DNA from: Halalkalibacter urbisdiaboli
GTDB lineage: Bacteria > Bacillota > Bacilli > Bacillales > Bacillaceae_D
Assembly: GCF_002156385.1 (NCBI RefSeq)
Contig: NZ_MVJM01000003.1
Coordinates: forward strand, 669,504 to 733,503
DNA: 64,000 bases
Direction: 5' to 3'
The number at the start of each line of letters is the position of its first letter. Position 1 is the stretch's first letter. The notes beneath the pieces are model-generated. The model did no database searches. It was not told the DNA's origin and saw nothing but the letters and a program-made list of their open reading frames with translations. A program made the translations under genes and the position numbers. Shown piece after piece: positions 43,304 through 53,944 of this stretch.

Positions 43304-43318
43304 TTGTAGACGCTTTCT
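43304..43318 (+). promoter_or_regulatory. cre-like (CcpA) site 1 upstream of odhA
   Basis: TTGTAGACGCTTTCT matches the cre consensus WTGNAANCGNWNNCW with one deviation. Part of a 308-base interval between divergent genes that holds the odhA promoter. Confidence 0.55.
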
Positions 43319-43405
43319 AATATTTTTGCATTCTACGTAAGAAATAGTATGTATAAATTAATTAGGAAGTCAACAAACAAATCTATGAATGATTGAAGAT
43401 AACCT

Positions 43406-43434
43406 TTGTTTGAATGTTACAATCGTGTTAAAAT
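43406..43434 (+). promoter_or_regulatory. candidate odhA promoter
   Basis: TTGTTT, 17-nt spacer, TAAAAT, about 70 nt before the odhA ATG. Confidence 0.35.
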
Positions 43435-43438
43435 AAGT

Positions 43439-43453
43439 GTGTAAGCGTTATAA
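43439..43453 (+). promoter_or_regulatory. cre-like site 2 downstream of the odhA promoter
   Basis: GTGTAAGCGTTATAA keeps TG-N-AA-N-CG with two deviations. Its location just after the candidate -10 would fit roadblock repression. Confidence 0.35.
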
Positions 43454-43505
43454 AATGAGATCATTTATAGATTTGACTTCAAAGTAACTAGGAGGTTTTT
43501 ATCAC

Positions 43506-46346
43506 ATGTCCAGCAAGGAGAACACACCAGAAGAGCCTTGGCAAGGATTTCATGGTCCAAACCTTGGCGTCGCAATCGAACTTTACGAAGAATTTACAAA
43601 GGACCCAGAGGCAGTTGATGAAGAGTTAAGAGAATTGTTTCGTGCATGGGGACCGCCACCTTCGGCTTTAGAAGATGTTTCGGTTCAAGCGACTAATGCT
43701 TCAGTAGCACCTGCTGCAGGAGCGGGCATGATGAATAAGATTGTAGGGGCGATGAAATTAGCTGATGCAATCCGTAACAAAGGTCATTTAGCATCTGATG
43801 TTCACCCGATTCACAAAGACAGAAAAAATGAGGCTATTTTAGAGTTAAGTCGGTATGACCTAACTGAAGAAGACTTAAAACAAATTCCTGTTGAGTTTAT
43901 CTGTCCAGATGCACCTTCTCATGTAAAAGATGGTCTTGATGCGATTAAACACCTTAAGAATATGTACACGAAGACAGTTGCATTCGAATTTAGTCATGTT
44001 CAAGATGAGGAAGAAAGAACTTGGCTTAACAAAATGGTTGAGTCAGGAATGTTTTTACCTAATTTTTCAAAACAACAACGCGTTAACTTACTTAAGCGAT
44101 TAACAGAAGTTGAAGGTTTTGAGAAATTCATTCATAGGACGTTTGTAGGTCAAAAGCGTTTTTCAATTGAAGGATTAGATGTGCTTGTTCCAATGCTTGA
44201 TGAAGTAGTAAGAGAATCTGTACATGAGGGTACAGAAAATATCATGATTGGTATGGCTCACCGTGGACGTTTAAGTGTTCTTACTCACACATTAGGCAAA
44301 CCGTATCATATGGTTTTCTCTGAATTTCTTCATGCTCCGACGAAACTTGCCGAACCAGAAGGTGGAAAAGGAATTAACGGTTGGACTGGGGATGTAAAGT
44401 ATCACTTAGGAGCAGATCGTCAAATTAAAGATGATAATACAGTTGAAGCAACTGTTACGCTTGCGAACAACCCAAGTCATCTAGAATTTGTTAGTCCGAT
44501 TGTTGAAGGTTACGCTCGTGCTGCACAAGAAGTTCGTACGTCTAAAGGTTTCCCCGAGCAAACTGTCTCAAAAGCTTATTCCATTTTAATTCATGGTGAT
44601 GCAGCTTTTCCAGGGCAAGGAATTGTAACAGAAACATTGAACCTAAGTCGTCTAAGTGGATATCAAACAGGTGGTTCTCTTCATATTATTGCTAACAATA
44701 ATATTGGTTTTACTACTGAAACGTATGATTCTCGTTCTACTACATATGCCAGTGATCCTGCGAAGGGATTTGAAATTCCAATCCTTCACGTGAACGCGGA
44801 TGATCCGGAAGCCTGTCTTGCTGCTATGCACCTGGCTTTCCAATATCGCAAAAGATTTAAAAAAGATTTCCTTGTTGATTTAATTGGGTATCGTCGTTTT
44901 GGTCATAATGAGATGGATGAACCTGCTGTTACACAGCCTGATTTATATACGAAAATTAGAAAACACCCTACGGTACGAGTGCTTTATGCAGACCAACTAG
45001 TCGGAAAAGATGTAATTGATAAGTCTTTTGCAGATAAAATTGATCAAGAGATATTAGAAAATCTTCAGTCTGAATACGATAAAGTTGCAGGAAATAAATC
45101 TGATAGTGTTAGTGAAATGTCTCCACCAGATTTTGTTGTAAATGGTCTGCCAAAAGTAAAAACAGCCGTAACGTATAATAAATTAAAAACGATAAATGAG
45201 TCATTACTAAATTGGCCGAAAGAATTTGCTGCAAATGAAAAGCTAGAAAAAATTCTTAAGCGTCGCCTTAATGCATTTGATGAAGGTGGAAAAATTGACT
45301 GGGCATTAGCAGAGACTTTAGCTTTTGCTACAATTTTAAGTGATGGAACACCAATTCGTTTGTCTGGGCAAGATGCAGAACGTGGAACATTTGCTCATCG
45401 TCATCTTGTGTTGCATGATCGTAATGACAATACAGTGTTTACTCCTTTACAAGAGTTTAACGAAGCGAATGCGTCCTTCGCTGTTTACAACAGTCCGCTT
45501 TCTGAGCAGGCAATCGTAGGTTTTGAATATGGGTATAACGTGTATGCTCCAGAAACATTAGTTTTATGGGAGGCTCAATTTGGTGACTTTGCCAACGGAG
45601 CACAAGTAATGTTTGACCAATGGGTGTCAGCGGGTAGAGCAAAGTGGGGACAAAAATCTGGGTTAGTATGCTTATTGCCACATGGATATGAAGGACAAGG
45701 TCCGGAGCATTCAAGTGGACGTGTTGAACGCTTCCTAGTTCTTGCTGCGGAAAATAACTGGACGATTGCAAATTGTACAACAGCAGCACAATATTTCCAC
45801 ATTTTAAGACGACAAGCAGCGATTCTTGAAAAGAATGCAGTTCGCCCATTGATTATCATGACACCAAAGAGCTTATTACGTAACCCAGTTGTTGCTTCAA
45901 CTCATGATGCATTTACAGATGGTGAGTTCTTACCTGTGTATGAACAACCGGGTCTAGGTGGGAAAGATGACAAGGTTGAACAAATCATCCTTTGTAGTGG
46001 GAAAATTTCCATTGATTTAGCTGACAAAATTTCTAAAGATACGGAAGGTGATTGGGATTGGATTCATATTGCCCGTGTAGAAGAGCTTTATCCATTCCCA
46101 AGAAAAGTAATCCGTGAGTTATTTGCACGCTATAAGAATTTGAAAGACATTGTTTGGGTTCAAGAGGAGCCTAAAAACATGGGTGCTTGGCCATTTATCG
46201 AGTCTCGCATCCGTGAGATAACGCCTGAAGGAGTATCGGTCAGCTATATTGGACGTACACATCGTTCAAGTCCAGCTGAAGGTGACCCGGTTGCACATAA
46301 AAAAGAACAAGAGCGCATTGTAAACGAAGCGTTGACTCGTAAATAA
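43506..46346 (+). CDS. odhA: 2-oxoglutarate dehydrogenase E1
   Basis: 946 residues. ThDP-dependent decarboxylase of the TCA cycle. N-terminal E2-binding segment ([20 protein letters not shown]), [13 protein letters not shown], ThDP motif [10 protein letters not shown] to [18 protein letters not shown], and C-terminal GFEYGYNVY / [22 protein letters not shown] precedes the ATG by 10 nt. First gene of odhAB, 16 nt before odhB. Confidence 0.98.
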   Translation: MSSKENTPEEPWQGFHGPNLGVAIELYEEFTKDPEAVDEELRELFRAWGPPPSALEDVSVQATNASVAPAAGAGMMNKIVGAMKLADAIRNKGHLASDVHPIHKDRKNEAILELSRYDLTEEDLKQIPVEFICPDAPSHVKDGLDAIKHLKNMYTKTVAFEFSHVQDEEERTWLNKMVESGMFLPNFSKQQRVNLLKRLTEVEGFEKFIHRTFVGQKRFSIEGLDVLVPMLDEVVRESVHEGTENIMIGMAHRGRLSVLTHTLGKPYHMVFSEFLHAPTKLAEPEGGKGINGWTGDVKYHLGADRQIKDDNTVEATVTLANNPSHLEFVSPIVEGYARAAQEVRTSKGFPEQTVSKAYSILIHGDAAFPGQGIVTETLNLSRLSGYQTGGSLHIIANNNIGFTTETYDSRSTTYASDPAKGFEIPILHVNADDPEACLAAMHLAFQYRKRFKKDFLVDLIGYRRFGHNEMDEPAVTQPDLYTKIRKHPTVRVLYADQLVGKDVIDKSFADKIDQEILENLQSEYDKVAGNKSDSVSEMSPPDFVVNGLPKVKTAVTYNKLKTINESLLNWPKEFAANEKLEKILKRRLNAFDEGGKIDWALAETLAFATILSDGTPIRLSGQDAERGTFAHRHLVLHDRNDNTVFTPLQEFNEANASFAVYNSPLSEQAIVGFEYGYNVYAPETLVLWEAQFGDFANGAQVMFDQWVSAGRAKWGQKSGLVCLLPHGYEGQGPEHSSGRVERFLVLAAENNWTIANCTTAAQYFHILRRQAAILEKNAVRPLIIMTPKSLLRNPVVASTHDAFTDGEFLPVYEQPGLGGKDDKVEQIILCSGKISIDLADKISKDTEGDWDWIHIARVEELYPFPRKVIRELFARYKNLKDIVWVQEEPKNMGAWPFIESRIREITPEGVSVSYIGRTHRSSPAEGDPVAHKKEQERIVNEALTRK

Positions 46347-46362
46347 TAAGGAGGCCGTACCC

Positions 46363-47601
46363 GTGATTGAAATTAAAGTACCGGAATTAGCAGAATCGAT
46401 TACTGAAGGAACAATTGCTCAATGGTTAAAGCAAGTAGGAGACCATGTCAATCAAGGCGAATACATCGCCGAGCTTGAAACAGATAAAGTAAATGTAGAA
46501 ATTACCGCAGAACACTCCGGTGTGATTAAAGAATTTAAAAGAGAGCCTGGCGATACAGTTGAGGTTGGTGAGGTTATTGCTGTTATTGATGAAACTGCAA
46601 GCACTTCAGATGCTTCAGCACCCGCTGCAGAAACTCCAGTAGCAGAAGAGCCTAAGCAAGAGGAAAAAGCAGAGGCTTCTGAAACAAACACAAAATCAGC
46701 TTCTGAGCGTCCTATTGCTTCACCAGCAGCTCGTAAGTATGCACGTGAGCACGGAATTAATTTAAGTGAAGTTTCTTCACCGGATCCACTTGGACGCGTA
46801 CGTAAGCAAGATGTAGAAGCTTATGAAAAGAAGCCAGCAGCTCCTGCGGCACCAGTAGCTCAAAAGCCAGCAGCTCCTACATTCCAAGAGCAACCAGGAA
46901 AGCCAGTTGAGCGTGTGAAAATGTCTCGCCGCCGCCAAACGATTGCTAAGCGCTTGGTTGAATCACAGCAAACAGCTGCAATGCTAACTACATTCAATGA
47001 AGTTGATATGTCAGCTGTCATGGACGTAAGAAATAGAAGAAAGGATGCCTTCGTTGATAAGAATGGTGTTAAACTAGGCTTCATGTCTTTCTTTACAAAA
47101 GCTGTTGTTGGTGCGTTAAAAGAATTCCCACTTCTTAATGCTGAAATTCAAGGAGATGAAATTTTAGTTAAGAAGTATTATGATATCGGTTGTGCAGTGT
47201 CTACAGATGAAGGATTAGTTGTACCTGTCTTACGTGATGCGGATCGTCTAAGCTTTGCGGGCATTGAGCGTGAAATTGGAGAACTTGGCAAAAAAGCACG
47301 TGATAATAAACTTTCTATTGCGGATTTACAAGGTGGAACATTCACGATTACAAACGGTGGTGTGTTTGGTTCTCTTATGTCTACACCAATTTTAAATGCT
47401 CCTCAAGTAGGGATTTTAGGAATGCATAAAATCCAATGGCGTCCGGTAGCGATTGATCAAGAGCGTTTTGAAAATCGTCCAATGATGTACATTGCGCTTT
47501 CTTATGACCATAGAATTGTTGACGGAAAAGAAGCCGTTAGCTTCCTAGTTAAAGTTAAAGAGTTAATTGAGGACCCTGAATCACTACTTTTAGAAGGTTA
47601 A
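46363..47601 (+). CDS. odhB: dihydrolipoyl succinyltransferase (OGDH E2)
   Basis: 412 residues: lipoyl domain 1-76 (lipoyl Lys in [10 protein letters not shown]), Ala/Glu/Pro linker, E3-binding domain ([19 protein letters not shown]), second Ala-Pro linker, and catalytic domain ending [13 protein letters not shown] with the catalytic His/Asp. GTG start after AGGAGG. The E3 subunit is shared and lies elsewhere. Confidence 0.98.
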   Translation: MIEIKVPELAESITEGTIAQWLKQVGDHVNQGEYIAELETDKVNVEITAEHSGVIKEFKREPGDTVEVGEVIAVIDETASTSDASAPAAETPVAEEPKQEEKAEASETNTKSASERPIASPAARKYAREHGINLSEVSSPDPLGRVRKQDVEAYEKKPAAPAAPVAQKPAAPTFQEQPGKPVERVKMSRRRQTIAKRLVESQQTAAMLTTFNEVDMSAVMDVRNRRKDAFVDKNGVKLGFMSFFTKAVVGALKEFPLLNAEIQGDEILVKKYYDIGCAVSTDEGLVVPVLRDADRLSFAGIEREIGELGKKARDNKLSIADLQGGTFTITNGGVFGSLMSTPILNAPQVGILGMHKIQWRPVAIDQERFENRPMMYIALSYDHRIVDGKEAVSFLVKVKELIEDPESLLLEG

Positions 47602-47615
47602 TAATTTTTAAGTTT

Positions 47616-47655
47616 AAACAACCTCTTTGATTTTGATTAAGGAGGTTGTTTTTTC
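47616..47655 (+). terminator. odhAB terminator
   Basis: AAACAACCTC-16 nt-GAGGTTGTTT followed by TTTC. Confidence 0.88.
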
Positions 47656-47733
47656 TTTACTTTAAAACGTTTTGATTATCGTTGTCGTTCGGTTTATAAT
47701 AGAAATGACGCTAAATAGAGGAGTTGAAGGATC

Positions 47734-47934
47734 TTGATTCATCAGCACTGGATGAACAGTAAAACGATTCGTAACGTCGAATGCGTACATACAAACGCCA
47801 AGAAATACATGGTTGACCGTGCGCTTACGGCAGGTAAAACATACGAATTAAAAAATGAAACAGATGAGTTTTATTTTGTCATTGATAACACTGGAAAAAT
47901 TGGTGGTTATTATAAAGAGTATTTTAAAGGATAG
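47734..47934 (+). CDS. DUF6501-like small protein
   Basis: 66 residues: MIHQHWMNSKTIRNVECVHT, TAGKTYELKNETDEFYFVID, NTGKIGGYYKEYFKG. The C-terminal D-N-T/S-G-K-x-GGYYKEYF block is strongly conserved in Bacillus small proteins that I believe are DUF6501. TTG start after GTTGAAGGA. Function unknown. Terminator at 47959. Confidence 0.75.
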   Translation: MIHQHWMNSKTIRNVECVHTNAKKYMVDRALTAGKTYELKNETDEFYFVIDNTGKIGGYYKEYFKG

Positions 47935-47958
47935 AAAATAAGTTAGCATTCCAAAAAG

Positions 47959-47988
47959 ATAGCCCAAGGTTCTGGGTTATTTTTTTTC
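47959..47988 (+). terminator. terminator after the DUF6501-like gene
   Basis: ATAGCCCA-AGGTTC-TGGGTTAT followed by eight T. Confidence 0.85.
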
Positions 47989-48151
47989 ATAACAAGCAGC
48001 TATTTTCAAAAAGTTTATGGAAGGAAAATAAAGGCAGGTTATTTTTCTTTTAAAAAAAGCTTGACAATAAAAAAAATACAAGTTAAATTCGTTGCTAATT
48101 GTAAAAAATTGCTGTATTGTTTAGGTAATATAAGATAAGGAGAGATTGGGA

Positions 48152-48763
48152 ATGGATTTAGCCACGATGATCCAGGTTGTTCAAAGCCATGGTTACCTTG
48201 CCTTATTTTTTATATTTATGATTGGCTTGTTCTTTTTCCCAGTACCAAATGAATTACTGCTTATGAGTGGAGGGTGGCTTGCAACTACGAATCTATTAGA
48301 GCCAATTCCAAGCTTTTTAATTATTTACCTAACCGTGTTTTTTCATGGTTCTATTTTATATGTAGTAGGAACTGAACTAAGTAAAAGAACCCATTTCTCT
48401 AAGTTTCATCACTTAATCTGGTATAAACGAGCAGAAAGAGGGAGAGAGTTACTTGATCAACATGGTTTAAAAGCAGCTTCCTTTAGTTACTTTTTTCCTT
48501 TTATTCGACATGCTGTTCCGTTTAGTGTAGGAGTTTCAGATATTTCTTATCGAAAATTTGCATTGGTTAGCTTTAGCTCTGCATTCATATGGGTAGGGTT
48601 ATATTTCTTAATTGGTTTATATTTTGGGCGTTCCATTCATAATTGGACAACATTTATCGACCAGTTGTTACTAAGTTTTATCATCATTGTATCTTTTTTA
48701 TTCATTTACCAAGTGATTAAAAAACGTAAAAGAAATATAAAAATGAATAAATATGTTGAATAA
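48152..48763 (+). CDS. DedA family membrane protein
   Basis: 203 residues, four to five helices. DedA motifs: FFPVPNELLLMSGGWLA and FSYFFPFIRHAVPFSVGVSD (F/Y-R-x-x-P-x-x-x-G). ATG 48152 follows GGAGAG by 8 nt. Undecaprenyl-phosphate or phospholipid scrambling is the likely role. A hairpin follows at 48779-48813. Confidence 0.87.
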   Translation: MDLATMIQVVQSHGYLALFFIFMIGLFFFPVPNELLLMSGGWLATTNLLEPIPSFLIIYLTVFFHGSILYVVGTELSKRTHFSKFHHLIWYKRAERGRELLDQHGLKAASFSYFFPFIRHAVPFSVGVSDISYRKFALVSFSSAFIWVGLYFLIGLYFGRSIHNWTTFIDQLLLSFIIIVSFLFIYQVIKKRKRNIKMNKYVE

Positions 48764-48778
48764 CAAACAAATTTCTTA

Positions 48779-48820
48779 GCTTGAAGAGTTCCTATTTTTA
48801 GGATTCTTCAAGCATTTCTT
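48779..48820 (+). terminator. terminator after dedA-like gene
   Basis: GCTTGAAGAGTTCCT and GGATTCTTCAAGC pair, followed by ATTTCTTA. Confidence 0.7.
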
Positions 48821-48940
48821 ATGTTATATGTTCTATTCATTTATAGTAGGCCATACCTTTTAAAATAACAACGTTGTTAAAGTGTTGAAAAAGGAGTAAA
48901 ATAAAAGTGTTTCGAAAACAGGTAAAGGGGAAACGGTAAG

Positions 48941-49813
48941 ATGATGAAGTTAGGGGAAATACTGTCAAAATTAAATCAGCTTGTCTTTTCTATTAATCTT
49001 ATAGGATATAAGCAATGTGAACCTACCTGGTATCACCACCCAAGACAACAATCTTTTCATTCAGTATGGTTTATTGCGAAAGGAAAAGGTGAATTTGTGA
49101 TAAATGGGACTAGTTATCCAGCTGAACCAGGTAAATTATTTTTTTTCGAGCCAAGTATGATTTGCGAACGGTCAACTGATTTTAATGACCCTCTAGAATA
49201 TTACTTTATTCGCTTTTCATATGCTTCGGCCTTTTTAGAAAAAGAACAATGGAATTTTGAGCTAGAGAAAAATATAGATTTTCCATTGACTGGAATGTAT
49301 AATGTTCAAAACATTGCTCACGTCATGAACGTATTTGAGCAATTGCAGCATTTGCGGAAAAGAAGAGGAGCGATCGTAGCAATGAAGCGTAAAATGCTAT
49401 TCTGGGAGCTCCTATTAATGATTATTCAAGATTTTCGTTCTCAAAAGCTAACTGGTAATACGACGAATGCCATTGATAGTACGATTGATTTTATAACCAC
49501 ACACTATCAGGAAAACATTACATTAGAAAGGTTAGCGCGAATGGCAGGGATGAGTGTTAGTCATTATTCCAGACTGTTCAAAAAATTCATTGGTTATAGT
49601 CCTATGGATTATTTAAGGCATGTTCGGATGGATCGAGCAAAGGAGTTAATTGTTTTATCGGATTCTAGACTTAAAGAGATTGCACAAAGTGTTGGATACC
49701 ATGATGAGTTTTTCTTTAGTAGGACGTTTAAAAAAGTTGTTGGGGTGTCACCTACGGAATTTGCCAAAAAGCATAAAACGAAAATCACACCCCAAGAAAG
49801 AAGAAAAAGCTAA
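48941..49813 (+). CDS. AraC-family regulator with cupin sensor domain
   Basis: 290 residues. N-terminal cupin (about 20-120: HSVWFIAKGKGEFVINGTSY, PGKLFFFEPSM) and a C-terminal two-HTH AraC domain (LERLARMAGMSVSHYSRLFK; IAQSVGYHDEFFFSRTFKK, GVSPTEFAK). Such proteins sense sugars. AAAGGGG before the ATG. It ends one base before the convergent ABC exporter gene; target genes are not evident. Confidence 0.9.
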   Translation: MMKLGEILSKLNQLVFSINLIGYKQCEPTWYHHPRQQSFHSVWFIAKGKGEFVINGTSYPAEPGKLFFFEPSMICERSTDFNDPLEYYFIRFSYASAFLEKEQWNFELEKNIDFPLTGMYNVQNIAHVMNVFEQLQHLRKRRGAIVAMKRKMLFWELLLMIIQDFRSQKLTGNTTNAIDSTIDFITTHYQENITLERLARMAGMSVSHYSRLFKKFIGYSPMDYLRHVRMDRAKELIVLSDSRLKEIAQSVGYHDEFFFSRTFKKVVGVSPTEFAKKHKTKITPQERRKS

Positions 49814-51634
49814 TTAAATGGACGGGGAAGGTACAACCGATTTACGTTTAAGTGATTCTTTGTTTTGCATCTTGTAAAGGCTGTAATAAATACCTTTTTG
49901 TCTAAGAAGTTCATGATGATGACCTGATTCTTTCACAACTCCTTTATCTAACACAATAATGTTATCAGCATGTTGAATCGTAGAGAGGCGATGTGCAACA
50001 ATAATGGTTGTTCTCCCAACAGAAAGACGTTTTAGAGCATGCTGAATCAATTCTTCTGTTTGTGTATCAATATTTGCAGTCGCTTCATCTAAAATAAGAA
50101 TATCGGGATTAAAAGCTAACGCACGAAGAAAAGAAAGCAATTGCTTTTGACCACTAGATAAAATAACTCCTTGTTCACCTAGTAATGTTTGAAAACCGTT
50201 TGGCAAACTTGCAATAAAGTCATCAAGACCAATCTTTTTAGTTAATTCATATACGTCTTCCTCTGTCAAATCTTCATGATGAAGGCGAATGTTATACATA
50301 ACATCTCCCGTGAAAATATAAGGATCTTGTTGAATGATCCCAACTCGGGTTCTTAAATCTGATAGTTTTATCTCCTTAATGTTTAACCCATCAATTGTAA
50401 TCGTGCCAGTTTGAATATCGTAAAATCGTGAAATTAGATTGATAATAGAGCTTTTACCTGCCCCGGTTGCCCCAACAAAAGCAACTGTTTCTCCTCGGTT
50501 TATTTGAAAGTTAAGATCCTTCAGTACCCACTCATTGTTTTGATAGGCAAACCAAACGTTTTTGAAGTGAATATCTCCTTTCACGACTTTTGGAAAATGA
50601 ATCGCTTGCGGATCATCTGTGATAAGTGGTTGTTCCTCAAGCATCTCAAATACGCGTTCAGCAGAAGCCATGGCAGTTTGGATTTGGTTATAGCGATCTG
50701 CTAGTGCCATTAACGGTTGGAAAAACTGCCGTATATAGTGAGTAAAGGCATAGACAACACCGAACGTTAATGCATCTCCCATTATGCCAATTCCGCCATA
50801 CCAAATTATTAACGCTAAAGCTATGTTTCCTAAAAAGCCAATCGTAGGGTTAAAAATCGAATTAACAATGGTTGCTCGCATTCCTGCACGATAATGCTCT
50901 TCATTAAGTTCGTCAAATTGCAAAATTTGTTTTTTCTCACGTGTGAAAAGCTGGATAATTTGCATACCTGACAAGTTTTCTGCTAAATTTGAGTTCAACT
51001 TTGATAATAATAATCTTGTATAACGATGGGCCTTACGAATTAACTTTTTATAATAAACGGTTAGAATGAGTAAAACTGGGATAACGGTAAAGCTTATCAG
51101 CGTTAATTTTACACTCATCTGTAGCATAATAATGAGGATTCCGACTAAGATAAGCACTTCCTTTATTAGGTTCACAATAACCTGAGAATAAAGCTGATTT
51201 AACGCTTCTGTATCATGGGTTACCCTTGTTACTAACCGCCCAACTGGATTCCGGTCAAAAAACTGCATATGCATCTCGGAAAGATGCTTAAATACTTTTT
51301 GGCGAATATCAAAGATAATCGATTGACCAGTAAACTGTAGCAATCGGTCTTGAAAATAGGTTAATAGAGAGGCGAAGACAATAGTTCCTAAAAAAAGCAC
51401 TCCTATCATCATAAACCCTTGAAAGCTTTCACGAAAAGAAGTTTCCACAGTTAAATAATCATCAATAGCGACTTTAATCAAATAGGGTTGGGCAAGTGTG
51501 GCTATAACAAATAACATGGCTAGGATAAATGATATGAAAATTTTCTTCCAATAAGGTTTTGCAAATGAAAGCAATTTGAGTAGAAGCTGTCTATCTAAGA
51601 CTTCAACAGAATCTTTTTCATCATGGATATTCAT
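49814..51634 (-). CDS. ABC exporter subunit, canonical Walker B (YheH/YfiC type)
   Basis: 606 residues: six-helix transmembrane domain (about 30-330) and nucleotide-binding domain. Walker A GATGAGKSS, signature LSSGQKQLLSF (Gly to Ser change at position 3), Walker B LILDEATANID with the catalytic Glu. Starts 3 nt after the partner gene, with GGAGG inside that gene's end. Heterodimer partner of the 51638-53410 product; multidrug or lipid export. Confidence 0.92.
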   Translation of the reverse strand: MNIHDEKDSVEVLDRQLLLKLLSFAKPYWKKIFISFILAMLFVIATLAQPYLIKVAIDDYLTVETSFRESFQGFMMIGVLFLGTIVFASLLTYFQDRLLQFTGQSIIFDIRQKVFKHLSEMHMQFFDRNPVGRLVTRVTHDTEALNQLYSQVIVNLIKEVLILVGILIIMLQMSVKLTLISFTVIPVLLILTVYYKKLIRKAHRYTRLLLSKLNSNLAENLSGMQIIQLFTREKKQILQFDELNEEHYRAGMRATIVNSIFNPTIGFLGNIALALIIWYGGIGIMGDALTFGVVYAFTHYIRQFFQPLMALADRYNQIQTAMASAERVFEMLEEQPLITDDPQAIHFPKVVKGDIHFKNVWFAYQNNEWVLKDLNFQINRGETVAFVGATGAGKSSIINLISRFYDIQTGTITIDGLNIKEIKLSDLRTRVGIIQQDPYIFTGDVMYNIRLHHEDLTEEDVYELTKKIGLDDFIASLPNGFQTLLGEQGVILSSGQKQLLSFLRALAFNPDILILDEATANIDTQTEELIQHALKRLSVGRTTIIVAHRLSTIQHADNIIVLDKGVVKESGHHHELLRQKGIYYSLYKMQNKESLKRKSVVPSPSI

Positions 51635-51637
51635 CTC

Positions 51638-53410
51638 TTACCTCCTTTTTGTCTTAATGGAGAGTGTGCCAAGAGGGCTCGCTTGTTTCAATGCTTGTTT
51701 TTCGTACATTTGTTGATAGATTCCGTTCTTCTTAATTAACGTATCGTGAGTCCCGTGCTCAACAATTTCTCCTTCATCTAATACGATAATTTGATCAGCA
51801 TCTTTAATGGTTGAGATTCGATGGCTGACAATAATGGTTGTGCGGTTTATCATTTGCTCTCGAAGCCCCTGTAATATTTTCTCCTCTGTTACGGCATCAA
51901 CAGCAGAGAGGCTATCGTCAAAAATAAGAATGTTTGCTTTTTTAATTAATGAACGCGCGATACTAATTCTCTGCCTTTGCCCACCAGACAAAGAAATGCC
52001 TCGTTCTCCTAAAGCAGTTTCAAATTTGTTAGGGAAATCAATGATATTGTCATAGACTTGAGCTAGTTTTGCAGCGTTCGTAATTTGTCGTTCATTATAA
52101 TTTGCTGGATCAAAAGCAATATTATCGGCAATAGTTGATGAAAAAAGAAAATTTTCTTGTGGAACAATTCCAATCGATTGCCGAAGTGTCTTTAAAGGAA
52201 TCTGATAAAGATCATACCCATCAATGAAAATGGTCGACTTTGGTGGATTATATACACGCATTAATAAGTGGAGAAGCGTCGTTTTTCCGCTACCAACTTT
52301 ACCAACAATAGCCAAACTCGACCCTTTTGGAATATTAAGATTAATATTTTTTAAAACCAATTCCTCAGTATCGGGGTAGGCGAAAGAAAGGTTTCGTATA
52401 GTAATTTGACCATCTACGCTTGTAGCTGTAACATCTTGTGCATCTTTAATCTCTGGCTCTGTATTTAAAATGGTACGTAACCGTTTATTTGAAGCCCAAC
52501 CACGCTGAAGAATATTCATTACTTTACCTAGATTTTCGACTGGCGCGATAAGCAATGATAAATACGTGTTAAAAGCAACGAATTCTCCGAGTGTAATCGT
52601 GTTATTCATTACAAGCATGCCACCAAAAAATATTGATAATAGGTAACTTAATCCAACAATGGCAATGCTCACGGAATTAAATAACGAATTCGTTTGAATA
52701 AGCTGCCGATTAGTATAAACATTATGTTGATTTTTAAGTTCGAATTTTTTACGTTCATCTTTTTCTTGACCATAAGCTTTAATCACACGAATTCCTGCAC
52801 AAAACTCTTGTACGGTACTTGTAAGATGTCCAATTGCTTCTTGAACTTTAGTGGAACGTTCTTGAATTTGAAAGCGGAATTTATAGGCTAAAAACGTTAA
52901 ACCAGGAAGAGGGAGGATGACGAGTAAAGTTAACCATGCATTAATCGTCATGCCCATTGCAATTACTGCAACCGTAATTAAAATAACAACTTCGATTGAG
53001 AGAAAAACCCCACCCATTGCAACTTCTCGAATGACGTTAACATCATTAATCGCATGAGACATTAGGTCCCCAATACGATGCTTATGATAATATTGCGAGG
53101 GGAGTTTTACCCAATGAGTAAAAAGTCTTCGGCGCACCCTTTTCTCTAAAATTCGTGATAATCGAAAAATATAGATTCGACTACATGAACGAAAGAATGC
53201 AATTATAAACCCAACAATAATGATGTTTATTAACAGCTTAATTAAATCTGCCGATGTAAGCGTCGAGTCCTGGACTCTGTCGGCAAACTGTTCCAAAAAA
53301 GTTGGAATAAGTAATTGAAATAAGCAAGAGATGGACAATAATATCACACCAAAAACGTATTGCCATTTATGTTTGATGAGGTGCTCTTTTACAATCGATT
53401 TTGATGACAA
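51638..53410 (-). CDS. ABC exporter subunit, degenerate Walker B (YheI/YfiB type)
   Basis: 590 residues: six-helix domain with HRIGDLMSHAINDVNVIREV, Walker A GKVGSGKTT, signature LSGGQRQRISIARSL, Walker B LIFDDSLSAVD where Asp replaces the catalytic Glu. This and the partner's altered signature place both defects in one composite ATP site, the rule for BmrCD-like heterodimers. TTG start after AAGGAGGG. Confidence 0.92.
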   Translation of the reverse strand: MSSKSIVKEHLIKHKWQYVFGVILLSISCLFQLLIPTFLEQFADRVQDSTLTSADLIKLLINIIIVGFIIAFFRSCSRIYIFRLSRILEKRVRRRLFTHWVKLPSQYYHKHRIGDLMSHAINDVNVIREVAMGGVFLSIEVVILITVAVIAMGMTINAWLTLLVILPLPGLTFLAYKFRFQIQERSTKVQEAIGHLTSTVQEFCAGIRVIKAYGQEKDERKKFELKNQHNVYTNRQLIQTNSLFNSVSIAIVGLSYLLSIFFGGMLVMNNTITLGEFVAFNTYLSLLIAPVENLGKVMNILQRGWASNKRLRTILNTEPEIKDAQDVTATSVDGQITIRNLSFAYPDTEELVLKNINLNIPKGSSLAIVGKVGSGKTTLLHLLMRVYNPPKSTIFIDGYDLYQIPLKTLRQSIGIVPQENFLFSSTIADNIAFDPANYNERQITNAAKLAQVYDNIIDFPNKFETALGERGISLSGGQRQRISIARSLIKKANILIFDDSLSAVDAVTEEKILQGLREQMINRTTIIVSHRISTIKDADQIIVLDEGEIVEHGTHDTLIKKNGIYQQMYEKQALKQASPLGTLSIKTKRR

Positions 53411-53559
53411 ACGGAATTCCCTCCTTCAACAAACAATTTAATTGACGTAAAAATAGAATAAATCGAATTGATTATGTTAACCATGGATTTCCTTATCAGC
53501 ATACATGGATTATATTGCTTTCTGTTAAAACAAAAAGTAGTTAAATTCCATAAAAGGGT

Positions 53560-53836
53560 TGGATTTGAAAGATTTACAAGATATAATTCTGCAATTTTTG
53601 TTGCAGAGAGCTGATGTTTGCTGTGAATCAGTACAAAGGCGATATGGAATCGGCTTCGGAGCACTCAAACCGAACTTTATTGGCGCTTTGACGGAACAGC
53701 CTCATCGTTAAAAGAGGCACTTGTTGATAGACAAGAAGAGTGGATAGTTCTATTCCAAATACTGGTGTAGAATTTTCAATGAAGGTGGTACCATGGGTCT
53801 CCCGTCCTTTTTGGATTGGGGGCCTTTTTGTTTTTT
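53560..53836 (+). promoter_or_regulatory. T-box leader
   Basis: Stem I features GCAGAGAGCTGATGTTTGCTG and GAATCAG, then GGAATCGGCTTCGGAGC containing the specifier region, a conserved T-box core AAGGTGGTACC (53782-53792), and a terminator GGTCTCCCGTCC / GGATTGGGGGCC followed by TTTTTG. The bulge UGGU predicts a tRNA with A73. The specifier codon is not resolved with confidence (ATC, CGG and others remain). It precedes the broken methyltransferase gene. No gene lies in 53411-53559. Confidence 0.82.
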
Positions 53837-53944
53837 ATTCTTTGAAAGGGGTGATGAATATTGGAGGATGAATGGTGGTGTCTTTCAAATTGTAGTTAAT
53901 AAATGGTTGTAGCTGAGCAGAGATTAGCAAAGGAGAGCTGAGAA

